A stretch of 64,000 bases of DNA. It comes from Rubinisphaera margarita. Its GTDB lineage: Bacteria > Planctomycetota > Planctomycetia > Planctomycetales > Planctomycetaceae. Below are positions 55,328-64,000 of this stretch, one piece after another; the stretch's first letter is position 1, and each line of letters begins with the position of its first letter. The position numbers and the translations under genes are program-made. The notes beneath the pieces are model-generated. The model saw nothing but the letters and a program-made list of their open reading frames with translations. It was not told the origin of the DNA and searched no databases. The stretch covers positions 248,001-312,000 of the forward strand of contig NZ_JAKFGB010000012.1 in assembly GCF_022267515.1 (NCBI RefSeq). Reading direction: 5' to 3'.

Positions 55328-56422
55328 ATGGCCAAAGCACGCTCACGGAATAACTCGTCTTCGTCGTCGTCCTCGGACAATGGCAGTCCCGGTAAAGTTC
55401 TCGATAATGCTCTGGGACAGATCGAAAAGGCATTTGGAAAAGGCTCGATCATGCGCCTTTCCGAGAATGCCGTGGATGATGTGAAAGGAATTCCCTCGGG
55501 AGCCCTTTCACTGGACCTGGCGCTCGGCGGAAAAGGCTATCCGCGTGGCCGAATCATCGAACTGTTCGGTCCGGAATCGAGCGGGAAAACGACGCTCGCA
55601 CTGCACGCGATCGCCAGTGCCCAGAAACAGGGGGGCGTAGCCGCCTTCGTTGACGCCGAGCACGCTCTGGATCCTTCCTGGGCGAAACGTCTCGGCGTGA
55701 ATCTGGAAGACCTGCTGGTCAGCCAGCCCTCCTATGGGGAAGAAGGTCTGCAGATCGCCGAGATGCTCATCAAGTCGAATGCGGTCGATATCATTGTTGT
55801 CGACTCGGTCGCAGCCCTGGTTCCGAAGGCCGAACTGGATGGCGAGATTGGCGATACGCACGTCGGCCTGCAGGCTCGCATGATGAGCCAGGCGATGCGG
55901 AAACTGACCGGTGCAATCGCCAAAGCGAAGACCACGGTCGTCTTCATCAACCAGATCCGCGAGAAGATTGGCGTGATGTTCGGTAGTCCGGAAACGACTC
56001 CCGGCGGACGTGCCCTCAAGTTCTACTGCTCCTGCCGCATCGACGTTCGCAAGATCAGCACGTTGAAAGAGGGAGAAGAAACGACCGGAATTCGCATGAA
56101 AGCGAAGATCGTGAAGAACAAGGTCGCCCCTCCCTTCCGAGTGGCCGAGTTCGACATGCTCAACACCTGTGGCATTAGCTACGAAGCGGATATTCTTGAT
56201 CTCGCGGTGGGTGAGCGAGTCATCGAGCGATCGGGCAGCTGGTTCAGTTATGGTTCGACCCGACTTGGACAGGGACGGGAGAAAGCGCGCTTATTCCTCG
56301 TCGAGAATCCGGACATCACCACTGAATTGCGGCAGAAGATCCTGGACAAGAAGGGCTTTGAAGCGGCTGCAATCACCGGAGCGGAGGTGGAAGAGGAAGC
56401 GACCGTCGAGGCAGAAGAATAG
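55328..56422 (+). CDS. recA: Recombinase A
   Basis: 364 residues from the ATG at 55328; an upstream in-frame GTG-type start at 55280 lies inside the promoter region. Walker A G-P-E-S-S-G-K-T-T (about 81-89), Walker B I-I-V-V-D-S-V-A-A-L near 155, L2 region G-G-R-A-L-K-F-Y. Drives homologous strand exchange and SOS signalling. The N-terminus is extended by a Ser-rich stretch (S-S-S-S-S-S-D-N-G) and the C-terminus is acidic. A hairpin follows 20 bases after the stop. Confidence 0.97.
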   Translation: MAKARSRNNSSSSSSSDNGSPGKVLDNALGQIEKAFGKGSIMRLSENAVDDVKGIPSGALSLDLALGGKGYPRGRIIELFGPESSGKTTLALHAIASAQKQGGVAAFVDAEHALDPSWAKRLGVNLEDLLVSQPSYGEEGLQIAEMLIKSNAVDIIVVDSVAALVPKAELDGEIGDTHVGLQARMMSQAMRKLTGAIAKAKTTVVFINQIREKIGVMFGSPETTPGGRALKFYCSCRIDVRKISTLKEGEETTGIRMKAKIVKNKVAPPFRVAEFDMLNTCGISYEADILDLAVGERVIERSGSWFSYGSTRLGQGREKARLFLVENPDITTELRQKILDKKGFEAAAITGAEVEEEATVEAEE

Positions 56423-56442
56423 CAATCCCCGAGTTGCCAGCC

Positions 56443-56472
56443 GGATTTGCCGATTCTCAGCGAGGCAAATCC
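56443..56472 (+). terminator. Stem-loop after recA
   Basis: A 9-bp inverted repeat (56443-56451 with 56464-56472), 12-base loop, without a T tract. Possible weak terminator or mRNA-end structure. Confidence 0.4.
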
Positions 56473-56542
56473 GCCGCTCCTGGTGTTTAATGCGAAGAAC
56501 GAACGACCCCGCTTTGCCGTTTTTTACGCACCAGGAGTATTC

Positions 56543-57637
56543 ATGGTTTTGCCGCAGTCCCCATATGTAAGACGATTTGTCACCACTTTTTTTCTGACCC
56601 TCAGTGCGACGACTCTGTCCGCTCAACCAGATAACGCCAGCGGCAACCGGCCGACGTTGCGGGAAATGGACAGAAATCGGGACGGAAAACTGCAGCTCGA
56701 TGAGATCCCCGAGCAGATGCGACCCTTTTTCCAGCGAGCCGATGCCAATAAGGATGGGGTAGTGACCCGAGAGGAGATTCAGGCGGCTCGCCAGCCGGGC
56801 CCGCAGAGTCGTCAGAGACAGTCCGAACGGGCGGTCGAAGAATTTCGGAATGTCGCTTACGTGAAAGGCGGCCACGAACGACAGACGCTCGATGTCTATG
56901 TGCCTGAGGGAATCGAAGGCAAGAATCCGGTCGTGGTCTGGATTCACGGAGGCGGATGGCAGAATGGAAGCAAAGATCGTTGCCCGATTCAGTATCTCCT
57001 CGATCATGGCTATGTCGTCGCCAGCATCAACTATCGGCTGAGCGGCCACGCGATCTTCCCTGCCCAGTTGCATGACTGCAAAGCGGCCATTCGCTTTCTG
57101 AAGGCGAATGCAGACAAGTATCACATCGATGCCGATCGGATCGGTGTATGGGGATCCTCGGCTGGTGGCCATCTCGTGGCCCTGCTCGGAACGACCGGAG
57201 ATGCCCCGAAGACCGAAGGCGATCTCGGTGTGACTTTTGGAAACGGAGCCGTGCAGGCTGTCTGTGACTTCTACGGCCCCACGGATTTCCTGACGATGGA
57301 TGAAAGCAACGTAAAATCACGCCTCCGGCACAATGCGCCAGGCTCTCCGGAAGCGAAACTGCTGGGAGGCGTTCCGACTCAAACTCTGGATCAGGCTCGG
57401 GCCGCCTCTCCTCTGACTTATATCTCTGCCGAGGATCCTCCTTTCCTCATCTATCACGGAGACAAGGATCCGGTGGTGCCCCTGGGGCAGAGTCAGGTTC
57501 TCGAAAGGCGGCTCGAAGAGACAGGCGTCCCGGTCGAATTGATCGTCGTTGCCGGTGGTGGCCATGGACCATTTCACACGCCAGAGATCCAGGAGAACGT
57601 TCTGAAGTTCTTCGACAGGATTCTCAAAGCAAAATAG
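56543..57637 (+). CDS. Exported EF-hand plus carbohydrate-esterase-like hydrolase
   Basis: 364 residues from the ATG at 56543 with AGGAG just upstream. A signal peptide (1-27) is followed by two EF-hand loops, D-R-N-R-D-G-K-L-Q-L-D-E and D-A-N-K-D-G-V-V-T-R-E-E (about 42-85), and a BD-FAE-type alpha/beta-hydrolase: oxyanion H-G-G-G-W (about 134), G-S-S-A-G-G nucleophile near 202, D-P near 313 and a late H-G near 340. Calcium may stabilise or target the enzyme. A bidirectional terminator follows. Confidence 0.88.
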   Translation: MVLPQSPYVRRFVTTFFLTLSATTLSAQPDNASGNRPTLREMDRNRDGKLQLDEIPEQMRPFFQRADANKDGVVTREEIQAARQPGPQSRQRQSERAVEEFRNVAYVKGGHERQTLDVYVPEGIEGKNPVVVWIHGGGWQNGSKDRCPIQYLLDHGYVVASINYRLSGHAIFPAQLHDCKAAIRFLKANADKYHIDADRIGVWGSSAGGHLVALLGTTGDAPKTEGDLGVTFGNGAVQAVCDFYGPTDFLTMDESNVKSRLRHNAPGSPEAKLLGGVPTQTLDQARAASPLTYISAEDPPFLIYHGDKDPVVPLGQSQVLERRLEETGVPVELIVVAGGGHGPFHTPEIQENVLKFFDRILKAK

Positions 57638-57659
57638 CTGAGGGGATTGCTCGTCCCAA

Positions 57660-57706
57660 AAGAAAAAAACTCCGTGGAAGAGTGAGTCTTCCGCGGAGTT
57701 TTCGGT
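57660..57706. terminator. Bidirectional terminator between convergent genes
   Basis: A 14-bp stem with one G-T pair (57668-57681 with 57687-57700), 5-base loop. T-rich tail on the plus side (TTCGGTTTT) and a run of seven T on the minus side. Confidence 0.9.
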
Positions 57707-57726
57707 TTTCAGCAGTGCGTTTCCGC

Positions 57727-58569
57727 CTACCGCTCGCGATTGACGCGAGACGGAGCCGTCGTTTCAGCGGCTGGGGTCGCAGACTCGTTTTCCCGAGCCT
57801 TCGCAGTGGCCAGGGCCACGAGGTTCTGTGCAGCCAGCAGGTGTCCGTTGCTGAAGACGCGACGGGGACCAGCCGGTCCGTAGTTGTTTTCTGTCTTGGT
57901 GGCCAGGTCGCGCCAGCTCATGCCGCTGCTGATATTCCAGGCGGCTGCCTGAGCGACGTCTTTATTCACCCGACCGGTGCCGATCAGAGCGAGCAGCTGA
58001 TGCAGTGATTCGTCGTCGGAGAATTCTTCCGGGCGGACGAGTTTGTAATCGGCTCGAGGAGTCGGTTCCTTCTTGCCATGTTCGAGGCAAACCGTATTCA
58101 GCGGAATGGCGATCATCTTCTGGGCCGGAATGGAAAAGAATCCTCCCCCTCCCCCGCCGCCCGCGTCGAAACCACCGCCAAAGCCAGTCTGTCCCCCACC
58201 GCCGACCGCCTGCTGTCCGCCACCACCGCCACCGCCGTCACCGAGTCCTCCGCCGAGTCCGTCATCGAACTGCGGAAGGATCTGAACGCCGACCAGTGCC
58301 GCTGGCATCTGAACCGAAACCGGCTGGTCGGTCTTGTTCTCGAGGAACAGCGTGCCGTCCTTCGAGTCTTTCATGATCATCGTGTAAGCGATGGTTTCCT
58401 CTTCGATACCAGCAAACAGCTCGACCTTTTCGGCGTCTGGATCGTAGGAAAGCTTCCGGATTGGCTGCTGACTCAGCTTGCCAGCCTGCGCCAGGGACAT
58501 GGCCCCGAACGCGACGCAGAGCGCGGCTGCCAGTGAGAATCGGGATTTCATTGAATTCAGCAACATCAT
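57727..58569 (-). CDS. Exported protein with glycine-rich loop
   Basis: 280 residues from the ATG at 58569 (GAGG 8 bases upstream); a second ATG at 58551 is possible. Signal peptide ends near L-A-Q-A-G (30). A glycine-rich stretch of about 45 residues (runs of seven Gly) interrupts a beta-rich domain near 105-150, between V-Q-I-L-P-Q-F-D-D and F-F-S-I-P-A-Q-K. The remainder has no motif that I recognise. Unknown function; similar proteins occur in planctomycetes. Confidence 0.7.
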   Translation of the reverse strand: MMLLNSMKSRFSLAAALCVAFGAMSLAQAGKLSQQPIRKLSYDPDAEKVELFAGIEEETIAYTMIMKDSKDGTLFLENKTDQPVSVQMPAALVGVQILPQFDDGLGGGLGDGGGGGGGQQAVGGGGQTGFGGGFDAGGGGGGGFFSIPAQKMIAIPLNTVCLEHGKKEPTPRADYKLVRPEEFSDDESLHQLLALIGTGRVNKDVAQAAAWNISSGMSWRDLATKTENNYGPAGPRRVFSNGHLLAAQNLVALATAKARENESATPAAETTAPSRVNRER

Positions 58570-59120
58570 GAGAAAAACCTCGCGGTGATCGAGAACCAGC
58601 GGGACTGACATCGTCGCGATGACCACGTCCGCAGAGATTGAAGGCAGACGTACAGCGGGAAGTTTTGCGCGACCCTTCCCTAATGCTATCGTGCATTCTT
58701 CAGTGCATACAATGAAAAGTTTTTCCCGAATCTGGTTTTGCGGGAAACTTTTGAGCGTCGCTGCGGAATGTAACAGCAGAAACCCGAACCAGTTGTCGAT
58801 TACCGGACTCGGCGCGATCCCCTTGCGTTACCGGACGGATGAGCACTTCTTTCCCGAAGCTGGTAACGAGGTTTACCTGACCGGACCGCGATCCAGTCCG
58901 ATTGGTCGGAATGCAGCGATTTCCTTGATTCGTCTGTGTTTCTGGACGATACCGAATGCTGCGACGGTACCGTCTGTTTCAGCTGGGGGGACGGCACCCG
59001 ATGAACAAAACAGGAGCCGAATTGACGGATTCGTGGCTCCGAAACCGACTTCCGTGTCGAGCTTGTCGCCGGGAGTCCGCGCAGTGGATCTCTTCCAGCT
59101 GCCTCAAGTTACGATACGGG
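58570..59120. other. Intergenic region between divergent genes
   Basis: 551 bases. An open frame at 58619-59161 lacks family resemblance and overlaps the next gene's start, so I do not call it. Likely contains two divergent promoters; no RNA or repeat could be supported. Confidence 0.4.
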
Positions 59121-59957
59121 ATGAAGTTGGGCCAAATGTTTTTCAGGTTTCCTGCAACTGATCGTTTCTACCGAAGCATTGCTTCGATGATTGTCCTTGG
59201 GGGACTGGTCCAGGCCGTGGGCTGCCAGCACTCCAGGATGACGATTGGTCAAATCGACGAGACGCCGGGCACGTCGCTGGCGGAGTACGAAGACTTCTCG
59301 CTCAGCTATGAGACAGATACCGCCCCGCGATCCAAATCACTGATTCCCGGTCCAATTCGCACGGTGTCCGGCTCTCTGATTGACGGGAAGCCAGCCAGCG
59401 ACGAGCGCTTCGCTGAGGAACGCTGGTCCCGGGCCCGGTTTCAATTGATCTATCCGCACCCCAGTGGCAATGCGGAAAAGGGGCTCGCCCGGCTTATCAT
59501 CACCCGGCACTCGCCCATGGCTTCGAATGACGACGATTCGGCGTTCCCGTTGCAACGGCATGTCGCCGGACTCCTCGCCTCCGCCCGAGATACGCCGGGG
59601 CGCCTGCTTGGTTTTGGAGAAAGTCGAACGCCGCCAGTTTCTCATGGTGAAGAGATCTGGGAGCTCGATCTGCCTAAGGAAGAGATTGATATTCTGCTGG
59701 CGGAACTGTCCCATCGAGGGTTCTTCCAGAAGCAGGAACGGCCACGCGGTGAAGCTCTCGTGCGCGTCGAGATCGACAACGACCGAGTGTCGAAACGCTG
59801 GACGAACGAGCCGCGTCTCGAGGAACTCATGCTTCAAGTTTACAACGAGGGGCGACTGTCAGCGTTCGGTCGAAAAGCACCCGACACTCTACTGTCGAAA
59901 AATGGCCGGACTGCTGAAGCACTCGATCGACCTGTGACAAGCCGATCGAAGTCCTGA
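59121..59957 (+). CDS. Lipoprotein of unknown function
   Basis: 278 residues from the ATG at 59121; the frame is open to 58956 but the N-terminal signal fits only this start. A hydrophobic segment ends in Q-A-V-G-C, so Cys 35 is the probable lipidation site. The mature part has no recognised domain; G-E-E-I-W-E-L-D-L-P-K-E-E-I-D-I-L-L-A-E-L-S-H-like features are mixed alpha/beta. The stop is directly followed by the stop of the convergent sulfatase. Confidence 0.65.
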   Translation: MKLGQMFFRFPATDRFYRSIASMIVLGGLVQAVGCQHSRMTIGQIDETPGTSLAEYEDFSLSYETDTAPRSKSLIPGPIRTVSGSLIDGKPASDERFAEERWSRARFQLIYPHPSGNAEKGLARLIITRHSPMASNDDDSAFPLQRHVAGLLASARDTPGRLLGFGESRTPPVSHGEEIWELDLPKEEIDILLAELSHRGFFQKQERPRGEALVRVEIDNDRVSKRWTNEPRLEELMLQVYNEGRLSAFGRKAPDTLLSKNGRTAEALDRPVTSRSKS

Positions 59958-61373
59958 TCACTGCGGTGGCATCTCCGCCGCAATCTCTTCCCACCGCTCG
60001 ATCAACATCTGCAAACGTTCTGGTTCCCGGCGGGCCAGATCGTGCGTTTCTGAGGTATCGTTGCTCAGATTGAACAGCTCCCACTGCGGCTCGTTCCGTT
60101 TCCGGCTGTTATTAACGAGCTTCCAATCGCCCTTCCTCAATGCGGCTTTCTGATTCTGTCGCCAGAACAGTTCGTCGTGCGGCGGATTCGATTCCTCATC
60201 AGTGAGAAACGGCAGCAGATTCACGCCATCGGATCGACCGGCTGGAGCAACGATCCCGGCTGCGGCCAGAGTCGTCGGAAGGATATCCGTTGCACAGACA
60301 GGTTCATCGAACTGAGAACCAGCCGGGAGACGGCCGTTCCACTGCATGAGGAATGGCACACGGATACCGCCCTCGTACAGATCCCCCTTCTCTCCCCGCA
60401 GCGGGGCATTGCTCGAAGTCAACTCCCGTGTCGGACCCCCGTTATCACTGAGGAATACAATCAGCGTGTTGTCATTGAGGCCATTCTTCTGGAGAACCTT
60501 CAGGACCTCGGCCATGCTGTCATCCATGTTGGCCAGCATCGCGGCAAAGATGCGACGCTGGATGTCTTCGATGTGGCGGAACTTCCGCATGTAAGACTCA
60601 GCCCCCTGGAGTGGACTGTGGACGGCATTGTAAGCCACATACAGGAAGAACGGTTGATCCCGGGAACGTTCGATAAAACCGCAGGCTTCCCGGGTGATCG
60701 CATCGGTGAAGTACGCGGCTTCTTCGACCGGCTGGCTGCTTCTGAGGATCGGGTTGTTGGCATCGTAGGCCGGTTCAGCGTTCCCCATATGTGTCGAGAA
60801 GGTCGTTGATCCGATTGTGACGCGTCCCTCCGAGCCATCTGGCAGTCGCTTCACTCGCAACATGGTCGAGACGCCTTCGAACGGGGGTGGCACATAATAG
60901 TGTCCCTCGTGGAGGAAACCGAAGAACTCGTCGAAGCCTCGCCGCTGGGGATGGAATCGAGCCGTTCCTCCGAGATGCCATTTCCCGACCAGAGCCGTCT
61001 TGTAGCCGGCATCCTTGAAGTACTGGGCGAGCGTCTTTTCACTCACCGGAAGACCGACGTCAGGATCTTCATTCGCCGCACCGACCGGGTTCTTCTCGTA
61101 ACCGAATCGCGACTGGTAACGACCGGTCATCAACGCTGCCCGGGAGGGGCTGCAATAAGACGCGGTGACATAGCCGGATGTCAAGCAGACACCGTTTCGT
61201 CGGATGGATTCAATGGCGGGTGTCGGAAAATCGAACTCGCTTCGCCAGGCGGACTCCGCGTAACCCAGATCATCCGCCAGAAAGACGATAACGTTGGGCC
61301 GCTGTTCCGTTGCCCGAAGAGCCGAGTCGGGACAGAGGGCTGACAGACAGCAGAGTATCGCGATGGCACGCAT
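59958..61373 (-). CDS. Exported type I sulfatase
   Basis: 471 residues with a signal peptide (1-21). Formylglycine site C-S-P-S-R, Cys at 74; D-D-L-G-Y at 34-38; F-L-S-D-N-G-G-P-T near 310; K-W-H-L-G-G near 128. It is an arylsulfatase-type enzyme acting on sulfate esters. It is 24 bases after the next sulfatase gene, same strand, so probably co-transcribed. Confidence 0.93.
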   Translation of the reverse strand: MRAIAILCCLSALCPDSALRATEQRPNVIVFLADDLGYAESAWRSEFDFPTPAIESIRRNGVCLTSGYVTASYCSPSRAALMTGRYQSRFGYEKNPVGAANEDPDVGLPVSEKTLAQYFKDAGYKTALVGKWHLGGTARFHPQRRGFDEFFGFLHEGHYYVPPPFEGVSTMLRVKRLPDGSEGRVTIGSTTFSTHMGNAEPAYDANNPILRSSQPVEEAAYFTDAITREACGFIERSRDQPFFLYVAYNAVHSPLQGAESYMRKFRHIEDIQRRIFAAMLANMDDSMAEVLKVLQKNGLNDNTLIVFLSDNGGPTRELTSSNAPLRGEKGDLYEGGIRVPFLMQWNGRLPAGSQFDEPVCATDILPTTLAAAGIVAPAGRSDGVNLLPFLTDEESNPPHDELFWRQNQKAALRKGDWKLVNNSRKRNEPQWELFNLSNDTSETHDLARREPERLQMLIERWEEIAAEMPPQ

Positions 61374-61397
61374 GAAGCTTCCCTGGTTTCGGAGAAC

Positions 61398-62855
61398 CTA
61401 TTTCTTGACCCGTCGACGATTTTCGAACGGGATCTGCGTCAACCCCTTCGGCTGCTCCTGGGCGGCATGAATTCGTTCGTGCAGCTGTTCCGCGAGCCGG
61501 CTCATAATGTCACGTGAGGCTTCATTGTTGGCCAGGTTCTTCATTTCTTCGGGATCGGACTCATGGTCGTACAGCTCTTTGCCGTCGGCTCCGTTTTCTC
61601 CCCACTCCGTGTATCGATAGCGGGCCGTGCGGATGCTGTAGCCGTTGCCGAAGTGACTAAGTGCTGAGGAGGGCTGTTCGCTGGCGGCATCGTTCAGAAT
61701 TCCCGCGAGGCTGTCTCCCTGAACGGTTCCGGGAGCCTTGAGGCCACACAGGTCGGCCAGCGTGGGGTAGAAGTCGACCATTTCGACCGGTTCTCTCGCC
61801 ACGCCGCCACGGTCCTCGACCCCGGGCCCGGCGATAATCAGTGGAACGCGGGTCGCATTTTCGAACAGTGTCGATTTCTGCCAATGGCCATGCTCGCCCA
61901 TGTGATATCCGTGATCCGAGGTGAACACGACGACCGTATTCTGGTCCAGCCCCGTTATCTTCAAGGCATCCAGAATGCGCCCCACCTGAGCATCCGCAAA
62001 CGTGATGGTCGCGTGATAGGCCTGAATCGCCTGCCGTGCGAGGTCATCGTCGAGATCAACCTGATGTTTCTTGGCTCGAATCGATTTCACTGCCGGTTGC
62101 GGGATCGTGTCCAGATAGCCGGCCGGGACTTTGGGAACTTCGATTTTGTCCGCCGGATACTTCCGGAAATAGTCGTGAGGCGCCACGTACGGCGTGTGCG
62201 GACGATAAAGCCCTACAGCCATGAAGAAGCTCTGCTTCGACTTCCTGTATCCCTTCAGCCGCTCGATCGCTTCATCAGCGGCGATTCCATCCGTCTGTTC
62301 CTGATCGGTCCCATCGGCGGACAACCAGCTCAGGGTGCCTCCGTAACTGCCGGGGACCAGGCTGAAGATCCTGTCCTGTTCGATCACGTCCCTCCCGCGC
62401 GGATTGACCGTAATGTCCCAGGAATACGGATCATCATGTCCGCTGGTTCCGATGTGCAGCGGCACGTTGTAGTGGTAGATTTTGCCGATTCGAGTCGCCA
62501 GATACCCGGCGTCACGAAACATCTGAGACATCGTCTTCACATTCGGAAGATGCTCCCGGATGTAAATCGCGTTCCGCTTCACCAGCGTCTGGTCGGGGTA
62601 CAGGCCCGTCATGAACGAAGCGCGGCTCGGTCCACACAGAGCGAACTGACAATAAGCCCGATCGAAACGCACCCCCTGCTCCGCCAGTCGGTCAATATTC
62701 GGCGATTCGACGCGATCGTCTCCGTAGCAGCCCAGGTCGCAGTTCAGGTCGTCACAGATGATGAATAGAACGTTCGGGCGCGAGTCCTCCGCCCTGGCGG
62801 AAGGCGTTTGGGCAACAATGAATAACAGCGCCAGCGCGATCAGACGGCGAATCAT
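61398..62855 (-). CDS. Exported iduronate-2-sulfatase-like sulfatase
   Basis: 485 residues from the ATG at 62855, chosen by AGGAG upstream and a signal peptide (1-22). Formylglycine site C-G-P-S-R, Cys at 74; F-I-I-C-D-D-L-N-C-D-L at 31-41 and F-T-S-D-H-G-Y-H-M-G-E-H-G-H-W near 325 are typical of the iduronate-2-sulfatase-like subgroup, which is abundant in planctomycetes. First gene of the two-sulfatase unit. Acts on sulfated uronic-acid-containing glycans, as an inference from family. Confidence 0.93.
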   Translation of the reverse strand: MIRRLIALALLFIVAQTPSARAEDSRPNVLFIICDDLNCDLGCYGDDRVESPNIDRLAEQGVRFDRAYCQFALCGPSRASFMTGLYPDQTLVKRNAIYIREHLPNVKTMSQMFRDAGYLATRIGKIYHYNVPLHIGTSGHDDPYSWDITVNPRGRDVIEQDRIFSLVPGSYGGTLSWLSADGTDQEQTDGIAADEAIERLKGYRKSKQSFFMAVGLYRPHTPYVAPHDYFRKYPADKIEVPKVPAGYLDTIPQPAVKSIRAKKHQVDLDDDLARQAIQAYHATITFADAQVGRILDALKITGLDQNTVVVFTSDHGYHMGEHGHWQKSTLFENATRVPLIIAGPGVEDRGGVAREPVEMVDFYPTLADLCGLKAPGTVQGDSLAGILNDAASEQPSSALSHFGNGYSIRTARYRYTEWGENGADGKELYDHESDPEEMKNLANNEASRDIMSRLAEQLHERIHAAQEQPKGLTQIPFENRRRVKK

Positions 62856-63036
62856 CCGGGACTCCTCAGCTCTCTTGTTGACATGGCCTGCGGGGGGGAA
62901 GCCGGCATCAGCTCCTGCGATGAACGCAGGTATAAGTGATTGCTGATGGGAAAACAAGTGGCGGCCGAGATCGTACGCCGGTGGACCCAAAGCAGTCAGA
63001 CGCTGAACGTCTGGGGTCCACGAAAGAAAGTCAAAG

Positions 63037-63122
63037 TGCCCAGAAGAGGATTCGAACCTCCACGGGGTATTAACCCCACCAGGCCCTCAACCTGGCGCGT
63101 CTGCCAATTCCGCCATCTGGGC
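63037..63122 (-). tRNA. tRNA-Leu (anticodon GAG)
   Basis: 86 nt. Acceptor GCCCAGA pairs with TCTGGGC; D-arm begins TGGCGGAAT; anticodon stem CCAGG/CCTGG around loop TTGAGGG, anticodon GAG; long variable arm (TGGGGTT...ACCCC) as in class II tRNAs; T-arm GGTTCGAATCC. The CCA end is not encoded. Confidence 0.95.
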
Positions 63123-63293
63123 AGGCACTTTGGACAGGCGAACTTTATCGCGGACTGGGCATCGAATCAACTCTCGACGGCCAAAGTTCAACGCGACCAC
63201 GACTTTTCGACGCAGGATTTTATCGATCCTGCAAGAAACTCCCAACAGAACGCCCTCAAATACGTATGATTAAGTGACACCAAACCACAGGAA

Positions 63294-63947
63294 ATGTTCA
63301 GCGGTATGTCTCAATCTGACACGGAAATTCTGCTCGAAGACCGAACTTCTTCGGTCAGCGACGCGAGGCTCGTCGAAGACGTCCGCCGCGGCGATCAGGA
63401 TTCGTTCCGTCTTCTTGTCGAACGCTATGAAAGTCGCCTCTACCGGGTGATCTATCGATTCGTTCGCGATGACAGTCTGGCCGAGGATCTGGCTCAGGAA
63501 GCGTTCATCCGGGCTTATGAGAATCTGGATCAGTTTGATCTTTCTCGGCGGTTCGGTCCGTGGTTATTCCGAATTGGCGTGAATCTCACGCTGGATTATC
63601 TGCGGAAACGCAAACGCCGTGGCTGGACGTCCCTGTTCAGTGAGGTGAATCCCGACCAGCCACTGAATCCCGGCACAAGCGACCCCCGGGATAATCTCGA
63701 TATCAATGAAGAGGTCAGTCGCGTCATGCAGGAGTTACCTGAGAAATACCGCTCGGTGCTTGTGCTTCGCGATCTGGAAAATTTTTCGACGGCAGAAATT
63801 GCGGCCATTATTGGTCGTAAGGAAGCCACAATCCGCTGGCGACTGGCCGAGGCTCGCAACCGATTCAAGGTGGCCTGGATCAAGCGGATGGGGGATCCGG
63901 CAAACGGATCCGAAATGGAAACTCAGGATGAGTCGGACTCCGAATAG
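63294..63947 (+). CDS. ECF-type RNA polymerase sigma factor
   Basis: 217 residues. Start could be ATG 63294 or 63306; neither has an ideally spaced ribosome-binding site. Region 2: Y-E-S-R-L-Y-R-V-I-Y-R, S-L-A-E-D-L-A-Q-E-A-F-I-R-A-Y, and L-F-R-I-G-V-N-L-T-L-D-Y-L-R-K-R. Region 4: L-P-E-K-Y-R-S-V-L-V-L-R-D, F-S-T-A-E-I-A-A-I-I-G-R-K-E-A-T-I-R-W-R-L. Canonical in both regions, unlike the sigma factor at 9935. The next start lies 44 bases downstream and may be its regulator. Confidence 0.93.
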   Translation: MFSGMSQSDTEILLEDRTSSVSDARLVEDVRRGDQDSFRLLVERYESRLYRVIYRFVRDDSLAEDLAQEAFIRAYENLDQFDLSRRFGPWLFRIGVNLTLDYLRKRKRRGWTSLFSEVNPDQPLNPGTSDPRDNLDINEEVSRVMQELPEKYRSVLVLRDLENFSTAEIAAIIGRKEATIRWRLAEARNRFKVAWIKRMGDPANGSEMETQDESDSE

Positions 63948-63991
63948 GTTCGAGAGACGATTCAGGAAACAGTAAAGTATCAGGTGCGATT

Positions 63992-64000
63992 ATGAGTTGT
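63992..64000 (+). CDS. Start of a downstream gene, cut by window edge
   Basis: ATG AGT TGT with AGGTG 6 bases upstream. A start beginning Met-Ser-Cys directly after an ECF sigma gene would fit a zinc-finger anti-sigma factor, but only three codons are visible. Confidence 0.35.

Noticed and set aside
58619..59161. 180-codon plus-strand open frame in the intergenic region
   Set aside because: Overlaps the lipoprotein start, lacks a ribosome-binding site and any family resemblance.

Overview
The window looks like a chromosomal segment from a planctomycete, most likely of the order Planctomycetales. The evidence is gene content: paired planctomycete cytochrome-c/DUF1549/DUF1553 and DUF1501 genes, three sulfatases, a Tat-exported Gfo/Idh/MocA oxidoreductase, secreted alpha/beta-hydrolases, TadE/TadG-like genes with a von Willebrand A domain, and tyrosine-rich and proline-rich exported proteins. 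I see no insertion sequence, integrase, phage gene or CRISPR array, and one decayed gene. Names are family-level readings of the translated sequence; no database search was possible.

Layout. 1-6.2 kb: a caspase-like (C14) protein cut by the left edge, two tandem paralogous secreted proteins of unknown function, and a two-haem-motif c-type cytochrome protein. 6.6-9.5 kb: a Tyr-rich exported protein and a predicted outer-membrane barrel protein. 9.9-11.4 kb: an ECF-type sigma factor overlapping a membrane-anchored partner. 11.5-14.5 kb: RraA-like protein, LUD-domain protein, a conserved hypothetical, and O6-alkylguanine-DNA methyltransferase. 14.7-18.0 kb: TadE-TadE-TadG/vWA operon. 18.2-23.9 kb: archaeal-type phosphoglycerate mutase, GT39-like membrane glycosyltransferase, and two esterase-type proteins. 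24.0-33.5 kb: a five-gene minus-strand operon of circularly permuted ATP-grasp, alpha-E and transglutaminase proteins. 33.6-36.0 kb: truB and folC. 36.3-37.2 kb: a PilZ-like protein and a small membrane protein. 37.4-43.5 kb: surface cytochrome/DUF1501 pair and an oxidoreductase. 43.6-50.0 kb: redoxin, DUF2007, PQQ-propeller lipoprotein, HNH protein, sulfatase, PQQ dehydrogenase. 50.2-52.9 kb: GH63-like glucosidase. 53.0-55.0 kb: acyltransferase remnant, double PRC-barrel protein, GlsB-like membrane protein. 55.3-59.96 kb: recA, an EF-hand/esterase fusion, a Gly-rich exported protein and a lipoprotein. 59.96-62.9 kb: two sulfatases. 63.0-64.0 kb: tRNA-Leu(GAG) and a second ECF sigma factor, with the start of its likely partner at the right edge.

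How the genes may work together. Much of the window encodes envelope and polysaccharide functions: sulfatases, esterases, GH63, PQQ dehydrogenase and the cytochrome proteins would act on sulfated or acylated carbohydrates outside the cytoplasm. Housekeeping genes (recA, truB, folC, apgM, tRNA-Leu) are interspersed. The two loci most worth following up are the caspase/secreted-paralogue/cytochrome group at the left end and the duplicated (split plus fused) ATP-grasp/alpha-E/transglutaminase set, whose substrate is not evident from the neighbours.
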